Origin: a virus
DNA: 39,255 nucleotides
Direction: 5' to 3' (one strand)
IMG/VR virus record: IMGVR_UViG_3300044655_001468
Coordinates: 1 to 39,255 of that record
In this document: piece after piece, positions 23,829 to 32,176 of the stretch
Position numbering within the stretch: position 1 is the stretch's first letter
How the letters are laid out: each line of letters opens with the position of its first letter
Notes under the pieces: generated by a model
Database searches by the model: none
The model's input: only the letters and a program-made list of their open reading frames with translations
What the model was told of the DNA's origin: nothing
Made by a program: the position numbers and the translations under genes

Positions 23829-25550
23829 CTAGAGGGCTGGAGGTTGCCCCATTGTCTCTGCACCAAGTTCAGGTTGAGGAGGTAACGGCATTCCTTGAGG
23901 AACACCAGCGCCCTCAGGTGCGCCCATAGGCGCACCCGCAGCCTGTTGTGGGGCAGCCATAAACTGTTCAGGTGATTTCACACCAAAACCAAACTGCAAC
24001 ACATGAGCAGCAAGTTTACGCATATCAATAACACCCATACTAGAAAACGGTGCCATAGCATCAACCATCTGCAACGCCATCTGACGGCGGAATGACTCGT
24101 TTTGCGGCTGAGTAGAACCAGCCTCAACCTCAAAATCAAAATCACCCTCAAGATACTCACGGTCATAAGTAACCCAAACCTGCTCACCGTTCTTAGCAGT
24201 AATACGAGCAACCTGTTCGCCAGTCATAAACTGTTGTGTCAAAGCCACAAGCCGTCTAGCAACCTGCGCCACAGACTGTTCAACCGTAGCCAACTTGTCA
24301 GCCGTTCTGGCGTTAGCCGCATCTTGCAGCAAGGACGACTCGGTAGCAGTACGGCGAATTTCGGTGCTTGCACCACGCATAAACTCTGACACACCAGAAA
24401 TACGGTCAATGTCACTAATAATCATATTGGACTGATTATAAAACTCTGGTGGCGTAATGGTCGCTGGCAAAGCCATCATCACATTTGGCAACGGCTCATC
24501 TGTAATAACAGGAACCATCACATTATCTTCCTCGGACTCTAAGGCTGTGCGACCCAACTGGTCAAACGCCGACTCCTTGTATAGATATTTGCGTGCAAAC
24601 CGTTTACGATGATTCATCATCTGAGTACGGGTTTCGTTCAACTCTTTTTGTAGCGGTTCAATAGCCTCAAGTTCACCAATTGGATAAAAAGTATCTGGCA
24701 CATCATAATTGCGTAACATAACAAACGGATGACCAAACGAATAAGGCATCTTTATCGGTTTAACCAAAAACTGTTCACCGTCCTCAGCGAACACACACAT
24801 AGTTTTGTTGGCAATATCGTAATACTCCCAAACTTCCGCATAACCAGCATTCTTATCGTGTACCTTACGGCGGCTAGGGTCATCCGAATAACGGCTAACA
24901 GCCATAATGCTCACAGCCTCACGGGCTGTCTTGTTATAGCGTTTATCTGACTTAACATCACTCAAAGGACGGCGAATGCGTTGAGCAATCCAACGCATAT
25001 CACCCATACTTGTTGCATCAGAATCAACAAACACATCCATTGGAGACACCCGTTCAGCGAACGGTGAATCTTCTAAAATAACAGAATTAGTAGTAGATTC
25101 TCCACCTTCAATTGGGTCAGAAACATCGCCATCTTCACCAATCATTTCCTCTTCAACAAAACGGTAACCAACCTTAACCCAACCATGACCGTACATAATG
25201 AAATCTTTAACAGCACGGCGGAACTCCGTTTTAATATCACGATGCCTCCACCAATAGTTCACAACCGCTTCAGCAATAATCGCATTAGGGGAATTTTCAG
25301 GTTTAACCGCATTAACAACAATCTTCGGATAATTAATAGCAATACTAGGCGCAATAACATTGACAGTAGAAAACACAATGTTAATCAACAAACGGTCCTC
25401 GTCACTATAATGCTCATAATGACGACCCTTATATAGGTCAGTTAAACGCTTCCAAGTAGCGTCATAACCATCGTTTTTACGCCAACGCTTAGAGAACTCT
25501 AGTTTCTGTTTATATTGCTTAAGGTACTCTGATGTTGGTTTCCGTGCCAT
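23829..25550 (-). CDS. Portal protein, 573 aa
   Basis: A dodecameric portal is expected before the scaffold gene. The sequence shows N-terminal helices (TSEYLKQYKQKLEFSKRWRKNDGYD) and the motif NIVFSTVNVIAPSIAINYPKI, typical of podovirus portals in the wing. Later features are a YGHGWVKVGY strand, the MDVFVDSDAT turn, the helical stem region (EPLQKELNETRTQMMNHRKRF), and a Gln/Pro/Gly-rich C-terminus (AAPQQAAGAPMGAPEGAGVP) that may form the barrel end. It binds the terminase during packaging and the adaptor after. TAATG overlaps join it to the 25550 gene. Confidence 0.88.
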   Translation of the reverse strand: MARKPTSEYLKQYKQKLEFSKRWRKNDGYDATWKRLTDLYKGRHYEHYSDEDRLLINIVFSTVNVIAPSIAINYPKIVVNAVKPENSPNAIIAEAVVNYWWRHRDIKTEFRRAVKDFIMYGHGWVKVGYRFVEEEMIGEDGDVSDPIEGGESTTNSVILEDSPFAERVSPMDVFVDSDATSMGDMRWIAQRIRRPLSDVKSDKRYNKTAREAVSIMAVSRYSDDPSRRKVHDKNAGYAEVWEYYDIANKTMCVFAEDGEQFLVKPIKMPYSFGHPFVMLRNYDVPDTFYPIGELEAIEPLQKELNETRTQMMNHRKRFARKYLYKESAFDQLGRTALESEEDNVMVPVITDEPLPNVMMALPATITPPEFYNQSNMIISDIDRISGVSEFMRGASTEIRRTATESSLLQDAANARTADKLATVEQSVAQVARRLVALTQQFMTGEQVARITAKNGEQVWVTYDREYLEGDFDFEVEAGSTQPQNESFRRQMALQMVDAMAPFSSMGVIDMRKLAAHVLQFGFGVKSPEQFMAAPQQAAGAPMGAPEGAGVPQGMPLPPQPELGAETMGQPPAL

Positions 25551-25747
25551 TATTTGTCCTTACCTTTGTGCCAGCCAATATGTTCATCTAACTTACTACC
25601 AACCTTGTCCACTTTGCTAGCAACCTGCTTTAACAACTGTCTTGCTTCTGAGTGCTGCTCAGTGTTTTCTTTACGCATCATACTTACCAAAACCACAACT
25701 GGACCCGTAATCAAAGCGACCACAATAGGAACAATTACGGCTTCCAC
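25550..25747 (-). CDS. Small membrane protein with coiled coil, 65 aa, holin-like
   Basis: The GTG start at 25747 directly follows the stop of the previous gene (TAATGTG). An N-terminal hydrophobic segment (VIVPIVVALITGPVVVLVSMM, residues ~4-24) is followed by a charged helix (MRKENTEQHSEARQLLKQVASKVDKVGSKLDEHIGW) and a basic tail. A single N-terminal span with a long amphipathic helix is seen in class III holins and in phage membrane anchors. It is encoded apart from the main lysis cassette, so its role in lysis is uncertain. It may instead help head assembly at the membrane. Confidence 0.62.
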   Translation of the reverse strand: MEAVIVPIVVALITGPVVVLVSMMRKENTEQHSEARQLLKQVASKVDKVGSKLDEHIGWHKGKDK

Positions 25748-25748
25748 A

Positions 25749-25970
25749 TTACATCCAGTTAGTTACAGGTTCAGCGTTGATGCCGTGAATAGCGGCATCC
25801 TCAACTTGTTTCCGTTGCCGTTCACGAACCGTAGGACCATGAAAATCCTCTTTACCGTAAGTGAACCCCAAACGGACACTACGGACATGGCAACTAAAGC
25901 AAACAGCCCCCCGTCTAGGCATTTCGTCAGCAATAAAGTTTTTTTGACACGATTCGCATTGAATATCCAT
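25749..25970 (-). CDS. Small zinc-ribbon protein, 73 aa
   Basis: The N-terminal half is a four-cysteine ribbon: C5-E-S-C8 and C24-F-S-C27, with a GAV turn before the second knuckle. The C-terminal half is polar (GKEDFHGPTVRERQRKQVEDAAIHG) and ends with EPVTNWM. It lies between the terminase large subunit and the portal, where some phages place an HNH nuclease, but no HNH motif is present. It may assist packaging as a structural zinc protein; the evidence is context only. Confidence 0.72.
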   Translation of the reverse strand: MDIQCESCQKNFIADEMPRRGAVCFSCHVRSVRLGFTYGKEDFHGPTVRERQRKQVEDAAIHGINAEPVTNWM

Positions 25971-25997
25971 ACAAACATACTAGTTCTGTTCCCAAAA

Positions 25998-27593
25998 CTA
26001 GCGTAAAGCACCATCCCGAACATTATGAGCACCAATAGGCACCTTGTTAGACGACTGATTACTCATCAAATGCTTTTCCCACCACAACAAACTGTTTTTA
26101 GGAACCACAGAATTACCCCGATACTCAGGCAACCACACATACTTCAACATCTGATTAGCGATAGCCAAACTAATAGTACGGTCATCATAAGGACTACCAG
26201 CCATCTTGCCGTTCGCCTTGCGAACAAAAGTTTTTAACTCAGCAATAGTTTTACCACAATACACCTCTAGTGAACTGGTACGCAAAGCACCAGCCAACTC
26301 GTCAATAGCCAACGGTTTACTAGAAACAGTAGTACGCCAACCCAAAGTATCCGTAGCCTGAGGCGTAACCTTAGATAAACGGCGTTGCTTATAAAGATTA
26401 CGGTAACCCAAATTTTGTGCAGCCTTAAGGGTAGTCAAACCATGATTATTGGACTCAATACCCAACAACGCCGTGTTATACCACCAACCCATTTGAGCCA
26501 ACATTTCACCAAAAATATCTGGCTCAACATGTCCATGCCAATGCGCAACAACATAACCATAAGTGGCGTTAATAATATGGGCAGAACTATAATCACCATG
26601 TTGCAAACCTTCCGCAACATCCGAACCAATCACATAAACAGCCTCAGGGTCAGGAAACTCCCAAACAGAAAAGTTGCCGTTTTCAGTAGGACGAAACTCA
26701 ACAACATTATTAGAATACGCATGCAAAAACCCAACCTCAGCCTCAACGGTTTCAAAAGTATTCAACAAATCTATATCAAAAACAGGGTTACCTGACTTAA
26801 TAAACGCTTCCTCAGGGAAGCGTGGATACTCTTGATGCAACTGCCAAGAAACCATATTCTTTTCCTTAACCGCATACCAATCATCGTCACGGTCACCAGC
26901 AGACCAAGGAAAAAAGATGCCAACAAACTGATTAGCCCCAGTTTGCGAACCAACCCACAAACTGTGAAAAAAGTTGCCTGAACCGTTAGCGGTGGACAAA
27001 CAAATGACCCGACCACCAACATCCGCAATAGGTTCAATAGAAGCCCACGCTTCCTCAGGGTTAGGTAAGAAAGCCATCTCGTCCACAATAACCAAATACA
27101 CCGACTCACCACGAGCAGGGTCATTACCTGACGGCAAAGACTCAACAGCAGACTCATTATCAAACACCATCTTCAACTGATGCTCAGTTACCTGCTTAGG
27201 ACCTTTTTCTTTCATCCAATACGGCAAAAATTTGTAACCATACTTACTTTTAGACAACAACTTCATCGCTTCACGCTCGGTGCGTGACAACATAACTACA
27301 AAACGGTCAGACCAAAAAAATGTTAGCCAAAAGGCATAAGCAGCAGCCAAAGTAGAAAACCCAATCTGACGAGCCTTAAGAACTACTGAATACCTAGAGT
27401 CAAGCCAAGTACGAACAGAATCTATTTGCGCTTCACGCAACTTGAAAAGAATACGGGCACGCTCAGGATGTTTAATAAACCAATAGTTTTCACAAAAATA
27501 AACAAAAGCCGCCAACTGCTCATCAATGCTGGCATTCTCAGGACCACGACACAAACGCCACTCTTTTTCATTTAACAGTTCAGATAATTCCAC
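25998..27593 (-). CDS. terL: Terminase large subunit (packaging ATPase and nuclease), 531 aa
   Basis: The ATPase domain shows a phage-type Walker A KARQIGFST (residues 73-81), Walker B YLVIVDEMAF (166-175) with the catalytic acid, and the coupling motif LSTANG (199-204). The C-terminal nuclease has an RNase H-like fold with GSDVAEG (D325), LLGIESNNHG (E380) and SPYDDRT (D470 or D471), the three acidic residues expected for cutting concatemers. It drives DNA into the portal. The GTG start overlaps the previous stop (TAGTG). The gene lies about 7.3 kb away from the small subunit, with fibres and lysis genes between them. Confidence 0.93.
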   Translation of the reverse strand: MELSELLNEKEWRLCRGPENASIDEQLAAFVYFCENYWFIKHPERARILFKLREAQIDSVRTWLDSRYSVVLKARQIGFSTLAAAYAFWLTFFWSDRFVVMLSRTEREAMKLLSKSKYGYKFLPYWMKEKGPKQVTEHQLKMVFDNESAVESLPSGNDPARGESVYLVIVDEMAFLPNPEEAWASIEPIADVGGRVICLSTANGSGNFFHSLWVGSQTGANQFVGIFFPWSAGDRDDDWYAVKEKNMVSWQLHQEYPRFPEEAFIKSGNPVFDIDLLNTFETVEAEVGFLHAYSNNVVEFRPTENGNFSVWEFPDPEAVYVIGSDVAEGLQHGDYSSAHIINATYGYVVAHWHGHVEPDIFGEMLAQMGWWYNTALLGIESNNHGLTTLKAAQNLGYRNLYKQRRLSKVTPQATDTLGWRTTVSSKPLAIDELAGALRTSSLEVYCGKTIAELKTFVRKANGKMAGSPYDDRTISLAIANQMLKYVWLPEYRGNSVVPKNSLLWWEKHLMSNQSSNKVPIGAHNVRDGALR

Positions 27594-28012
27594 TACTTAC
27601 CCCAAGGCTGCCAACCATTATTGTTTCGTTCTTCAGAATACTCAAAAATAGCCAAAGCAGCACGCAAATTGATTACAGGATTAGATAACTGTGCACACGA
27701 ATCCAAAACACCCTGAGACTGCAACCAGCCATTAGGAAAGTATTTACTAGGTAAACACCAAAACTGGTTAATTTGCATCAAACCCCTAGAACCACCATTC
27801 GGGTCAGATGAATTAAATACACTAGGCATACACCTAGATTCACGCCACATCACATAATCCAACTTAGATATATGCGACCTAGACCAACCCACCTCCAACG
27901 CATCACCAAGCCAATGCCCACACTTACCAACCAACTCCTTGGAGACAGCATGAACATTAGTTGCAGGCATGATTAAACAAATAGCAACAATAGACAAAAA
28001 CCATTTACGCAT
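27593..28012 (-). CDS. Secreted SLT-type lysozyme (endolysin)
   Basis: The preferred start is the ATG at 28012, eight bases after AGGATGG; an ATG three codons upstream is also possible. A signal peptide (MRKWFLSIVAICLIMPATNVHA) is followed by a small domain with E58 in WRESRC, NGGSRGLMQIN at residues 72-82, and NPVINLRAALAIFEYSE. That order is the transglycosylase SLT / lysozyme-like fold with the catalytic Glu. Four or more cysteines may form disulphides. A secreted enzyme that does not need a holin to cross the membrane fits export by the host Sec route. It degrades peptidoglycan at lysis. Confidence 0.85.
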   Translation of the reverse strand: MRKWFLSIVAICLIMPATNVHAVSKELVGKCGHWLGDALEVGWSRSHISKLDYVMWRESRCMPSVFNSSDPNGGSRGLMQINQFWCLPSKYFPNGWLQSQGVLDSCAQLSNPVINLRAALAIFEYSEERNNNGWQPWGK

Positions 28013-28033
28013 AAACACCATCCTAACGGATTG

Positions 28034-28576
28034 TTATTTCGGTTGTTCTACAAACTCTTTCACCGCTACAGGGACATCATTCCCAGCAACATAACGAATA
28101 TGCCAAGGCTCAGATTGAACCTCGTGACTGAAACCAAACTTGTCCTCGTTAGCCAATAGCCACTCCAATATCTTACCATTAGCATTAGCAACATCAACAG
28201 CCAAACCAAGCATGTGACGGCTACAAGTTTTAGCATCATCATTCGGTGCAGCCAAAGGCGCTAAACCTTTTTTAAGCCACCATTTCTGACCATTCCAAGT
28301 ACGACTAGTAGAATTAGCAACAGGTTCTTTTCTGTAGCGTTGCAAAAACGCAGCCTTTTGCTGGTCAATGCTACGAAACTGGTCACCTAAACTAGTTGGC
28401 TTCAAAGTAATATTATCTTTAGCGGCAGCAGCAACCATCGCATCCCACGCATCCGCAGCACACAACTCCATTTTGCCGCCACTAACAGTTTTACGCAAAA
28501 TATCTGGCGTAACCTGACTAGGTTTTTTCCCTGCTAAATGGCTACAGTATTTTACTGTAACAACAGGATACGGCAC
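28034..28576 (-). CDS. M15 / VanY-type D-Ala-D-Ala carboxypeptidase or L,D-endopeptidase (lysin)
   Basis: The M15 zinc site is visible: FRS near residue 68, SRHMLGLAVDV at 119-129 with H121 and D128, and SEPWHIRYV at 155-163 with catalytic E156 and zinc ligand H159. The domain fills most of the 180 residues and there is no signal peptide, so release through a holin is likely. In phages these enzymes cut the peptide part of the wall. The GTG start overlaps the stop of the holin-like gene upstream (TAGTG). Together with the SLT lysozyme it forms a two-enzyme lysis system. Confidence 0.86.
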   Translation of the reverse strand: MPYPVVTVKYCSHLAGKKPSQVTPDILRKTVSGGKMELCAADAWDAMVAAAAKDNITLKPTSLGDQFRSIDQQKAAFLQRYRKEPVANSTSRTWNGQKWWLKKGLAPLAAPNDDAKTCSRHMLGLAVDVANANGKILEWLLANEDKFGFSHEVQSEPWHIRYVAGNDVPVAVKEFVEQPK

Positions 28577-28806
28577 TATTTACCGAACGCCTTGCTGATT
28601 TCATCAGCCGACAACTCGCCATCAACACTGGCGGCAGCCAACTTTTGAACAACACCAAACAACGCTGTTAGCCCAGCCACACCAGCAGATTTAACAACAT
28701 CCACACCCAAAATAGCGCCACCAGTCACAATTGGCAACGCACTAGCAATAAACAGCGAAACCAAACGCTGTACAAGGTCTAAACTTTTTGCAATCATATT
28801 ATTCAT
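28576..28806 (-). CDS. Probable holin, 76 aa
   Basis: It is in the lysis cassette, immediately before the M15 peptidase. Residues ~14-50 are largely hydrophobic (VSLFIASALPIVTGGAILGVDVV then AGVAGLTALFGVVQKLA), enough for one long or two short spans, followed by an acidic amphipathic tail (DGELSADEISKAFGK). Gene order, size and topology match actinophage holins. Its ATG overlaps the end of the other small membrane gene. Which of the two small proteins makes the lethal pore and which regulates it cannot be told from sequence. Confidence 0.7.
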   Translation of the reverse strand: MNNMIAKSLDLVQRLVSLFIASALPIVTGGAILGVDVVKSAGVAGLTALFGVVQKLAAASVDGELSADEISKAFGK

Positions 28807-28969
28807 TGTTATCCTTTTGACTAAAAGTGATTATGGAATGCACCATAATCGCCATACCAGTAAGAAACGCTGCCTGTCTAAAAGTAGGACCAGACAAAGT
28901 AATCAAAACCATGCCAGTTCCCGCCCATGTCCATGCATTATCCACAAGGTAATCCAATATTTTTTTCAC
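28799..28969 (-). CDS. Second small membrane protein of the lysis cassette, 56 aa
   Basis: The GTG at 28969 overlaps the stop of the upstream gene (TAGTG), and the stop overlaps the start of the probable holin. The 56 residues show a basic N-terminus (MKKILDYL), a first hydrophobic segment (AWTWAGTGMVLITLSG), a polar turn (PTFRQ), and a second segment (AAFLTGMAIMVHSIITF), then QKDNNE. Two spans with both ends on one side fit a class II holin or an antiholin. It is too short to stand out by length, but the double coupling makes it convincing. Confidence 0.68.
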   Translation of the reverse strand: MKKILDYLVDNAWTWAGTGMVLITLSGPTFRQAAFLTGMAIMVHSIITFSQKDNNE

Positions 28970-30567
28970 TATCGTCTAACCCTAGGGGCAGGCAACATTG
29001 TCAATGTTGCCCCAATAGCCACCAAAGTACGCCGTTCGCTAACAGGAATGTTTGACCCAGTTGGCACATAACTTTCAAATTGTGAACCAAAAATGTCAAT
29101 CACCGCCTCAAATGCTTTACGAACTTCCTTAGGTGCTGATTGGACAGCCTCCACAATTAACGCCGCCTGTTCCTCCGACAACTCAGCGGGGACAACCTCA
29201 GAAAACAACTCTTTAGCGTCAGATTCTGTAATAACCTGCAAAACAGCCACATTAGACACCAACTCTGCGGCTTGGTCGCTAGAAACATCACTATTTAACA
29301 CAGTTTCTATAATCGCTGTCACCTGCTCTGGTGTTGCTTCATCAATAGATTCTATAATCGCAGAAAACTGTTCACTGCTAATGGGTTCATCTTCAACAAT
29401 TTCTGTTTTAAGGAACAATACACTGGTTGTTGATGAACTCTCTACTTCTAATAGCGTTGTTTCTGATATATCTTCCTCTGGCTGTAGCGGCTGTGTTTGC
29501 TGTTCTTTTTCGTCAAGAAGAATCTCGTCAAGAATATCGGAAACGAATGTCTCAGGAATGGTTGTCTCAACAGTATCTTCAACAGGACCGTCAGGATAGG
29601 TTGTAGTTGTTTCAGGTTCGGTGGTGTCGGGTACGGTTATGGTTTCGGGTAGGGTCACGAATGTTTCTGGTTCGGTTGTATCAGGTACAGTTATTTCTTC
29701 GGGGTCGGTTATAAATGTTTCGGGTTCGGTTGTTTCAGTTACGACAACTATGGTTTCGGTTTCGTTTACGGTGGTTACGGGTTGAATCTCAATGGTGGGA
29801 ATAGTGCTAGATGTTTGAGTTGATGTATAAGGCGGTTCAGTTGTTGTTGTCGTGGATGTGGTTGTTGATATCTGAACTGGCTCTGTGGTTATGGTCACTG
29901 CTGTGGAAGGGATTACTGTAATTGTCGTTACAGGGACACTGGTTGTCTCCGCAATAGTAGTACTTGTCGTTGTCGTAGTCGTGGATGTTGTACTTGGCTC
30001 CCATGATGTTGTAGTCTCCTGAACAGTAGTAGTAGTAATAGATACATTATTTGTAGTAAACACCTCATCAGGCACAATCATCCAACCTTGATTGTCTATG
30101 TTCCATGCGAGCATGATGCACGAGTTCCCGCCATGCTCATACATCCACACATTGAAAGCGTTGCTACCAGACTCTAGGATTAGTTCGCCTGACATCATCC
30201 ATGAGCAACCTTGGTCGTTCCAGTTGCCGAATGTGTTGCCGTCAATCTCCATTTCGCCACCATCATCTGTGGCAAGCATAAACTCAATCGTGTCGTGTTC
30301 AGGTATGTCTATGAAGCCTGTCATGTGGACCATAAACAAATCATCGGTGCAATTCTCAAATAACTCATAGTCGTAGTTGCGGTTGATGTTGTTCTCAACC
30401 TCTGTTCCGCAAACTAAGTATTCGGTGTCCGACTGGACTGGCGGTATTTCGTCAATCGTGTAATAGGTGGTTTCTATCCCTAAGATTGGTTCAGCATTAA
30501 CAGTTTGCGCTGTAAGCGCAAACAGGATTGCTGGTAGCGGTATGAGCCAGCGTGTTAATTTTACCAT
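28969..30567 (-). CDS. Secreted PA14-like, Thr/Ser-rich surface protein, 532 aa
   Basis: The ATG at 30567 is preferred to a TTG two codons before it. A signal peptide (KLTRWLIPLPAILFALTAQTVNA) is followed by a PA14/GLEYA-like domain (residues ~30-165) with FIDIPEHDTIEFMLATDDG and the WMYEHGGNSCIMLAW strand, typical of glycan-binding PA14 domains. Next is a long Thr/Ser/Pro region with TTTTTT runs and 18-residue repeats (TTEPETF-T-PE-ITVPD). An acidic helical region and a short hydrophobic basic end (RRTLVAIGATLTML...RVRR) close it. Such sequences are typical of actinobacterial surface proteins. It may alter the host surface or block other phages; that is inference. Confidence 0.78.
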   Translation of the reverse strand: MVKLTRWLIPLPAILFALTAQTVNAEPILGIETTYYTIDEIPPVQSDTEYLVCGTEVENNINRNYDYELFENCTDDLFMVHMTGFIDIPEHDTIEFMLATDDGGEMEIDGNTFGNWNDQGCSWMMSGELILESGSNAFNVWMYEHGGNSCIMLAWNIDNQGWMIVPDEVFTTNNVSITTTTVQETTTSWEPSTTSTTTTTTSTTIAETTSVPVTTITVIPSTAVTITTEPVQISTTTSTTTTTEPPYTSTQTSSTIPTIEIQPVTTVNETETIVVVTETTEPETFITDPEEITVPDTTEPETFVTLPETITVPDTTEPETTTTYPDGPVEDTVETTIPETFVSDILDEILLDEKEQQTQPLQPEEDISETTLLEVESSSTTSVLFLKTEIVEDEPISSEQFSAIIESIDEATPEQVTAIIETVLNSDVSSDQAAELVSNVAVLQVITESDAKELFSEVVPAELSEEQAALIVEAVQSAPKEVRKAFEAVIDIFGSQFESYVPTGSNIPVSERRTLVAIGATLTMLPAPRVRR

Positions 30568-31133
30568 GCCCAAGAAACAAAAGAGTTTCTTATTCCTGCT
30601 GTCACTTGACGGACTTCATGGGGATACAAAAATAAAGACGGAAAAGCAACCACTCCACCTTTGGGGATTGGAATAATTGTGTTATCCCACATTACAAATT
30701 CGCCCCCTTCGTAATCGTCGTTCAATAAACCGACAAATGATAAAATCGGAATACCTCGTTCTCCTGTTTCGCTAAAAATAGTACCAATGTGGTCATTATG
30801 TTTTTTCATCTGCTGACCTATTTGATATTTGTTCAATCTTACAGAAGAATAATTTGTAAAAGCAAAATTTTTATTTAAGTCTAAATAATCTAGATATTCT
30901 TTCATAGCAAATTTAATAACCGAATTTAATGAATGAGCAATTTCTTTACTCGGCGCACAAACATCTGGGTCATCAACAAAAGATTCGTATTGGTTGCTCC
31001 CAGGGTAACTGTAACTGTGTTTTAACCACCCGTCTTTTGATGTTTCAATAATTTCATCGCAAGCAGAAGGTTCAATTAAATCACGAAACACTAAAACAAA
31101 TTTAGATAACTGTGTTGTTGGGTCAAAATTCAC
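30561..31133 (-). CDS. 2-oxoglutarate/Fe(II)-dependent oxygenase 1 (PKHD-like), 190 aa
   Basis: The double-stranded beta-helix site is readable: H112-N-D114 (HxD), LSFVGLLNDDYEGGEFVMWD as the typical central strands, H172 in LYPHEV, and R182 in AGIRNSFVSW for 2-oxoglutarate. Enzymes of this prolyl-4-hydroxylase-like group hydroxylate protein side chains or small molecules using 2-oxoglutarate and oxygen. The substrate is unknown. It is the last of three such genes between the glycine-rich adhesin and the PA14 protein, and overlaps the latter gene by seven bases. Confidence 0.85.
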   Translation of the reverse strand: MNFDPTTQLSKFVLVFRDLIEPSACDEIIETSKDGWLKHSYSYPGSNQYESFVDDPDVCAPSKEIAHSLNSVIKFAMKEYLDYLDLNKNFAFTNYSSVRLNKYQIGQQMKKHNDHIGTIFSETGERGIPILSFVGLLNDDYEGGEFVMWDNTIIPIPKGGVVAFPSLFLYPHEVRQVTAGIRNSFVSWAW

Positions 31134-31780
31134 AATTCATTTTTCCATTCCAAAGAAGGCATAAAAGTTTTGCTAGTGTATGTACCAAATCCGCTTAGCG
31201 GCAAAGTGTTAAATGAAAGACTTATTCTTTCGTCAGTATCTATCGCAGGAACTTCATGTCTTAACCACGATGGAAAAATATACATTTTGTTTAAGGAAGC
31301 AGGCATCCACCAAGTTTCGGAATTAAAATTATTATACGAATTGACTTCTAAAAAATAAGAACTGTTTTGTCCGATTGGGCGACTAAAAACTATTCTGTCA
31401 TTTTCTGAAGTATGTAAATACATAACTCCACTAAAAATGGAATTGGCGTGAGAGTGTTGGTGGTGAAATTCTCCCTTTTTGGTTAAATTTAACCACGATT
31501 GAGTAACACCTACTTTAGCGTTTGCTGAGCCTACAATTTCTTTCATAAAAATATCTAAGGATTCATTAACAAAATTTTTTAACTCAACAAGTTGGGGTAA
31601 CTCTAAAACAAATCCATTTTTAGAAGTAACATTGCCCATGTTTTTTTCATAATCCTCAAGTATTTTTTTTGCATAATTAAGATTGTCGGTTGTTAAAATA
31701 TGACTAAAATCAAAAGATGCTAAAGGGGTAGGAAATAACCCGTAAGTTTCGTGGAAAAACTTAGTATTTTTTTTAATCAA
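31130..31780 (-). CDS. 2OG-Fe(II) oxygenase 2 (TIGR02466-like), 216 aa
   Basis: The sequence follows the putative 2OG-Fe(II) oxygenase group often seen in marine phages: a GLFPTPLASFDF start, SWLNLTKKGEFHHQHSHANSIFSGVMYL (metal-binding His among H106-H111), IFPSWLRHEVPA with H175, and DERISLSFN with R185. The residue set (proximal His, distal His and Arg) is consistent with activity, though the exact HxD-like partner is less clear. The codons are more AT-rich than in the structural genes, as in the two neighbouring oxygenases. It overlaps both neighbours by a few bases. Confidence 0.82.
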   Translation of the reverse strand: MIKKNTKFFHETYGLFPTPLASFDFSHILTTDNLNYAKKILEDYEKNMGNVTSKNGFVLELPQLVELKNFVNESLDIFMKEIVGSANAKVGVTQSWLNLTKKGEFHHQHSHANSIFSGVMYLHTSENDRIVFSRPIGQNSSYFLEVNSYNNFNSETWWMPASLNKMYIFPSWLRHEVPAIDTDERISLSFNTLPLSGFGTYTSKTFMPSLEWKNEL

Positions 31781-32168
31781 TGGCTACCCAACTGACAGTT
31801 TCGTTACTCCAAATGTGCATACCAAAAGCAGGTTTTGGTGTTGGTGCTTCCCATTGACCAGTTGTTTCATTCAAAACCCAACCCCTAAGCCCAGGTTGCG
31901 GTGGGATAAATGCATCAAGTTCATCGTCATAACTATAACCTATTCCAGCATAATTTTTTCTAAAAGGAACACCACCATTTACATGAATGTTTGCTTTTGT
32001 GTTGTAGGAAGTTTGTTTCCAGTTTGTGTCTTGCCCCAACAGGTTTTTACAAAAAGCAATACCTACCTCTTCTTCGTGTTCACCATTTTCGTTCAAACAA
32101 TCGTTGTCATCTACAACAATTACACGCTTAACAATGTTGTTGTTGTCTAATTCAGCAAAATGTGCCAT
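31773..32168 (-). CDS. Conserved phage protein near tail fibres, 131 aa
   Basis: The sequence MAHFAELDNNNIVKRVIVVDDND, then PFRKNYAGIGYSYDDELDAFIPPQP and WVLNETTGQWEAP, is a frequent phage protein of unknown function. I recall it beside tail-fibre and oxygenase genes in many cyanophage and pelagiphage genomes. It has aromatic-rich beta turns, no catalytic motif and no cysteine pair beyond two isolated Cys. It is probably a fibre accessory or structural protein. It overlaps the downstream oxygenase gene by eight bases. The family likeness is strong but the role is open. Confidence 0.75.
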   Translation of the reverse strand: MAHFAELDNNNIVKRVIVVDDNDCLNENGEHEEEVGIAFCKNLLGQDTNWKQTSYNTKANIHVNGGVPFRKNYAGIGYSYDDELDAFIPPQPGLRGWVLNETTGQWEAPTPKPAFGMHIWSNETVSWVAID

Positions 32169-32176
32169 AATTTTTC

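Noticed and set aside
28938-28946. Second exact TTATCCACA (DnaA-box) match
   Set aside because: It lies within the coding sequence of the small membrane gene in the late operon with no AT-rich tract or further boxes, so chance is the simplest explanation.
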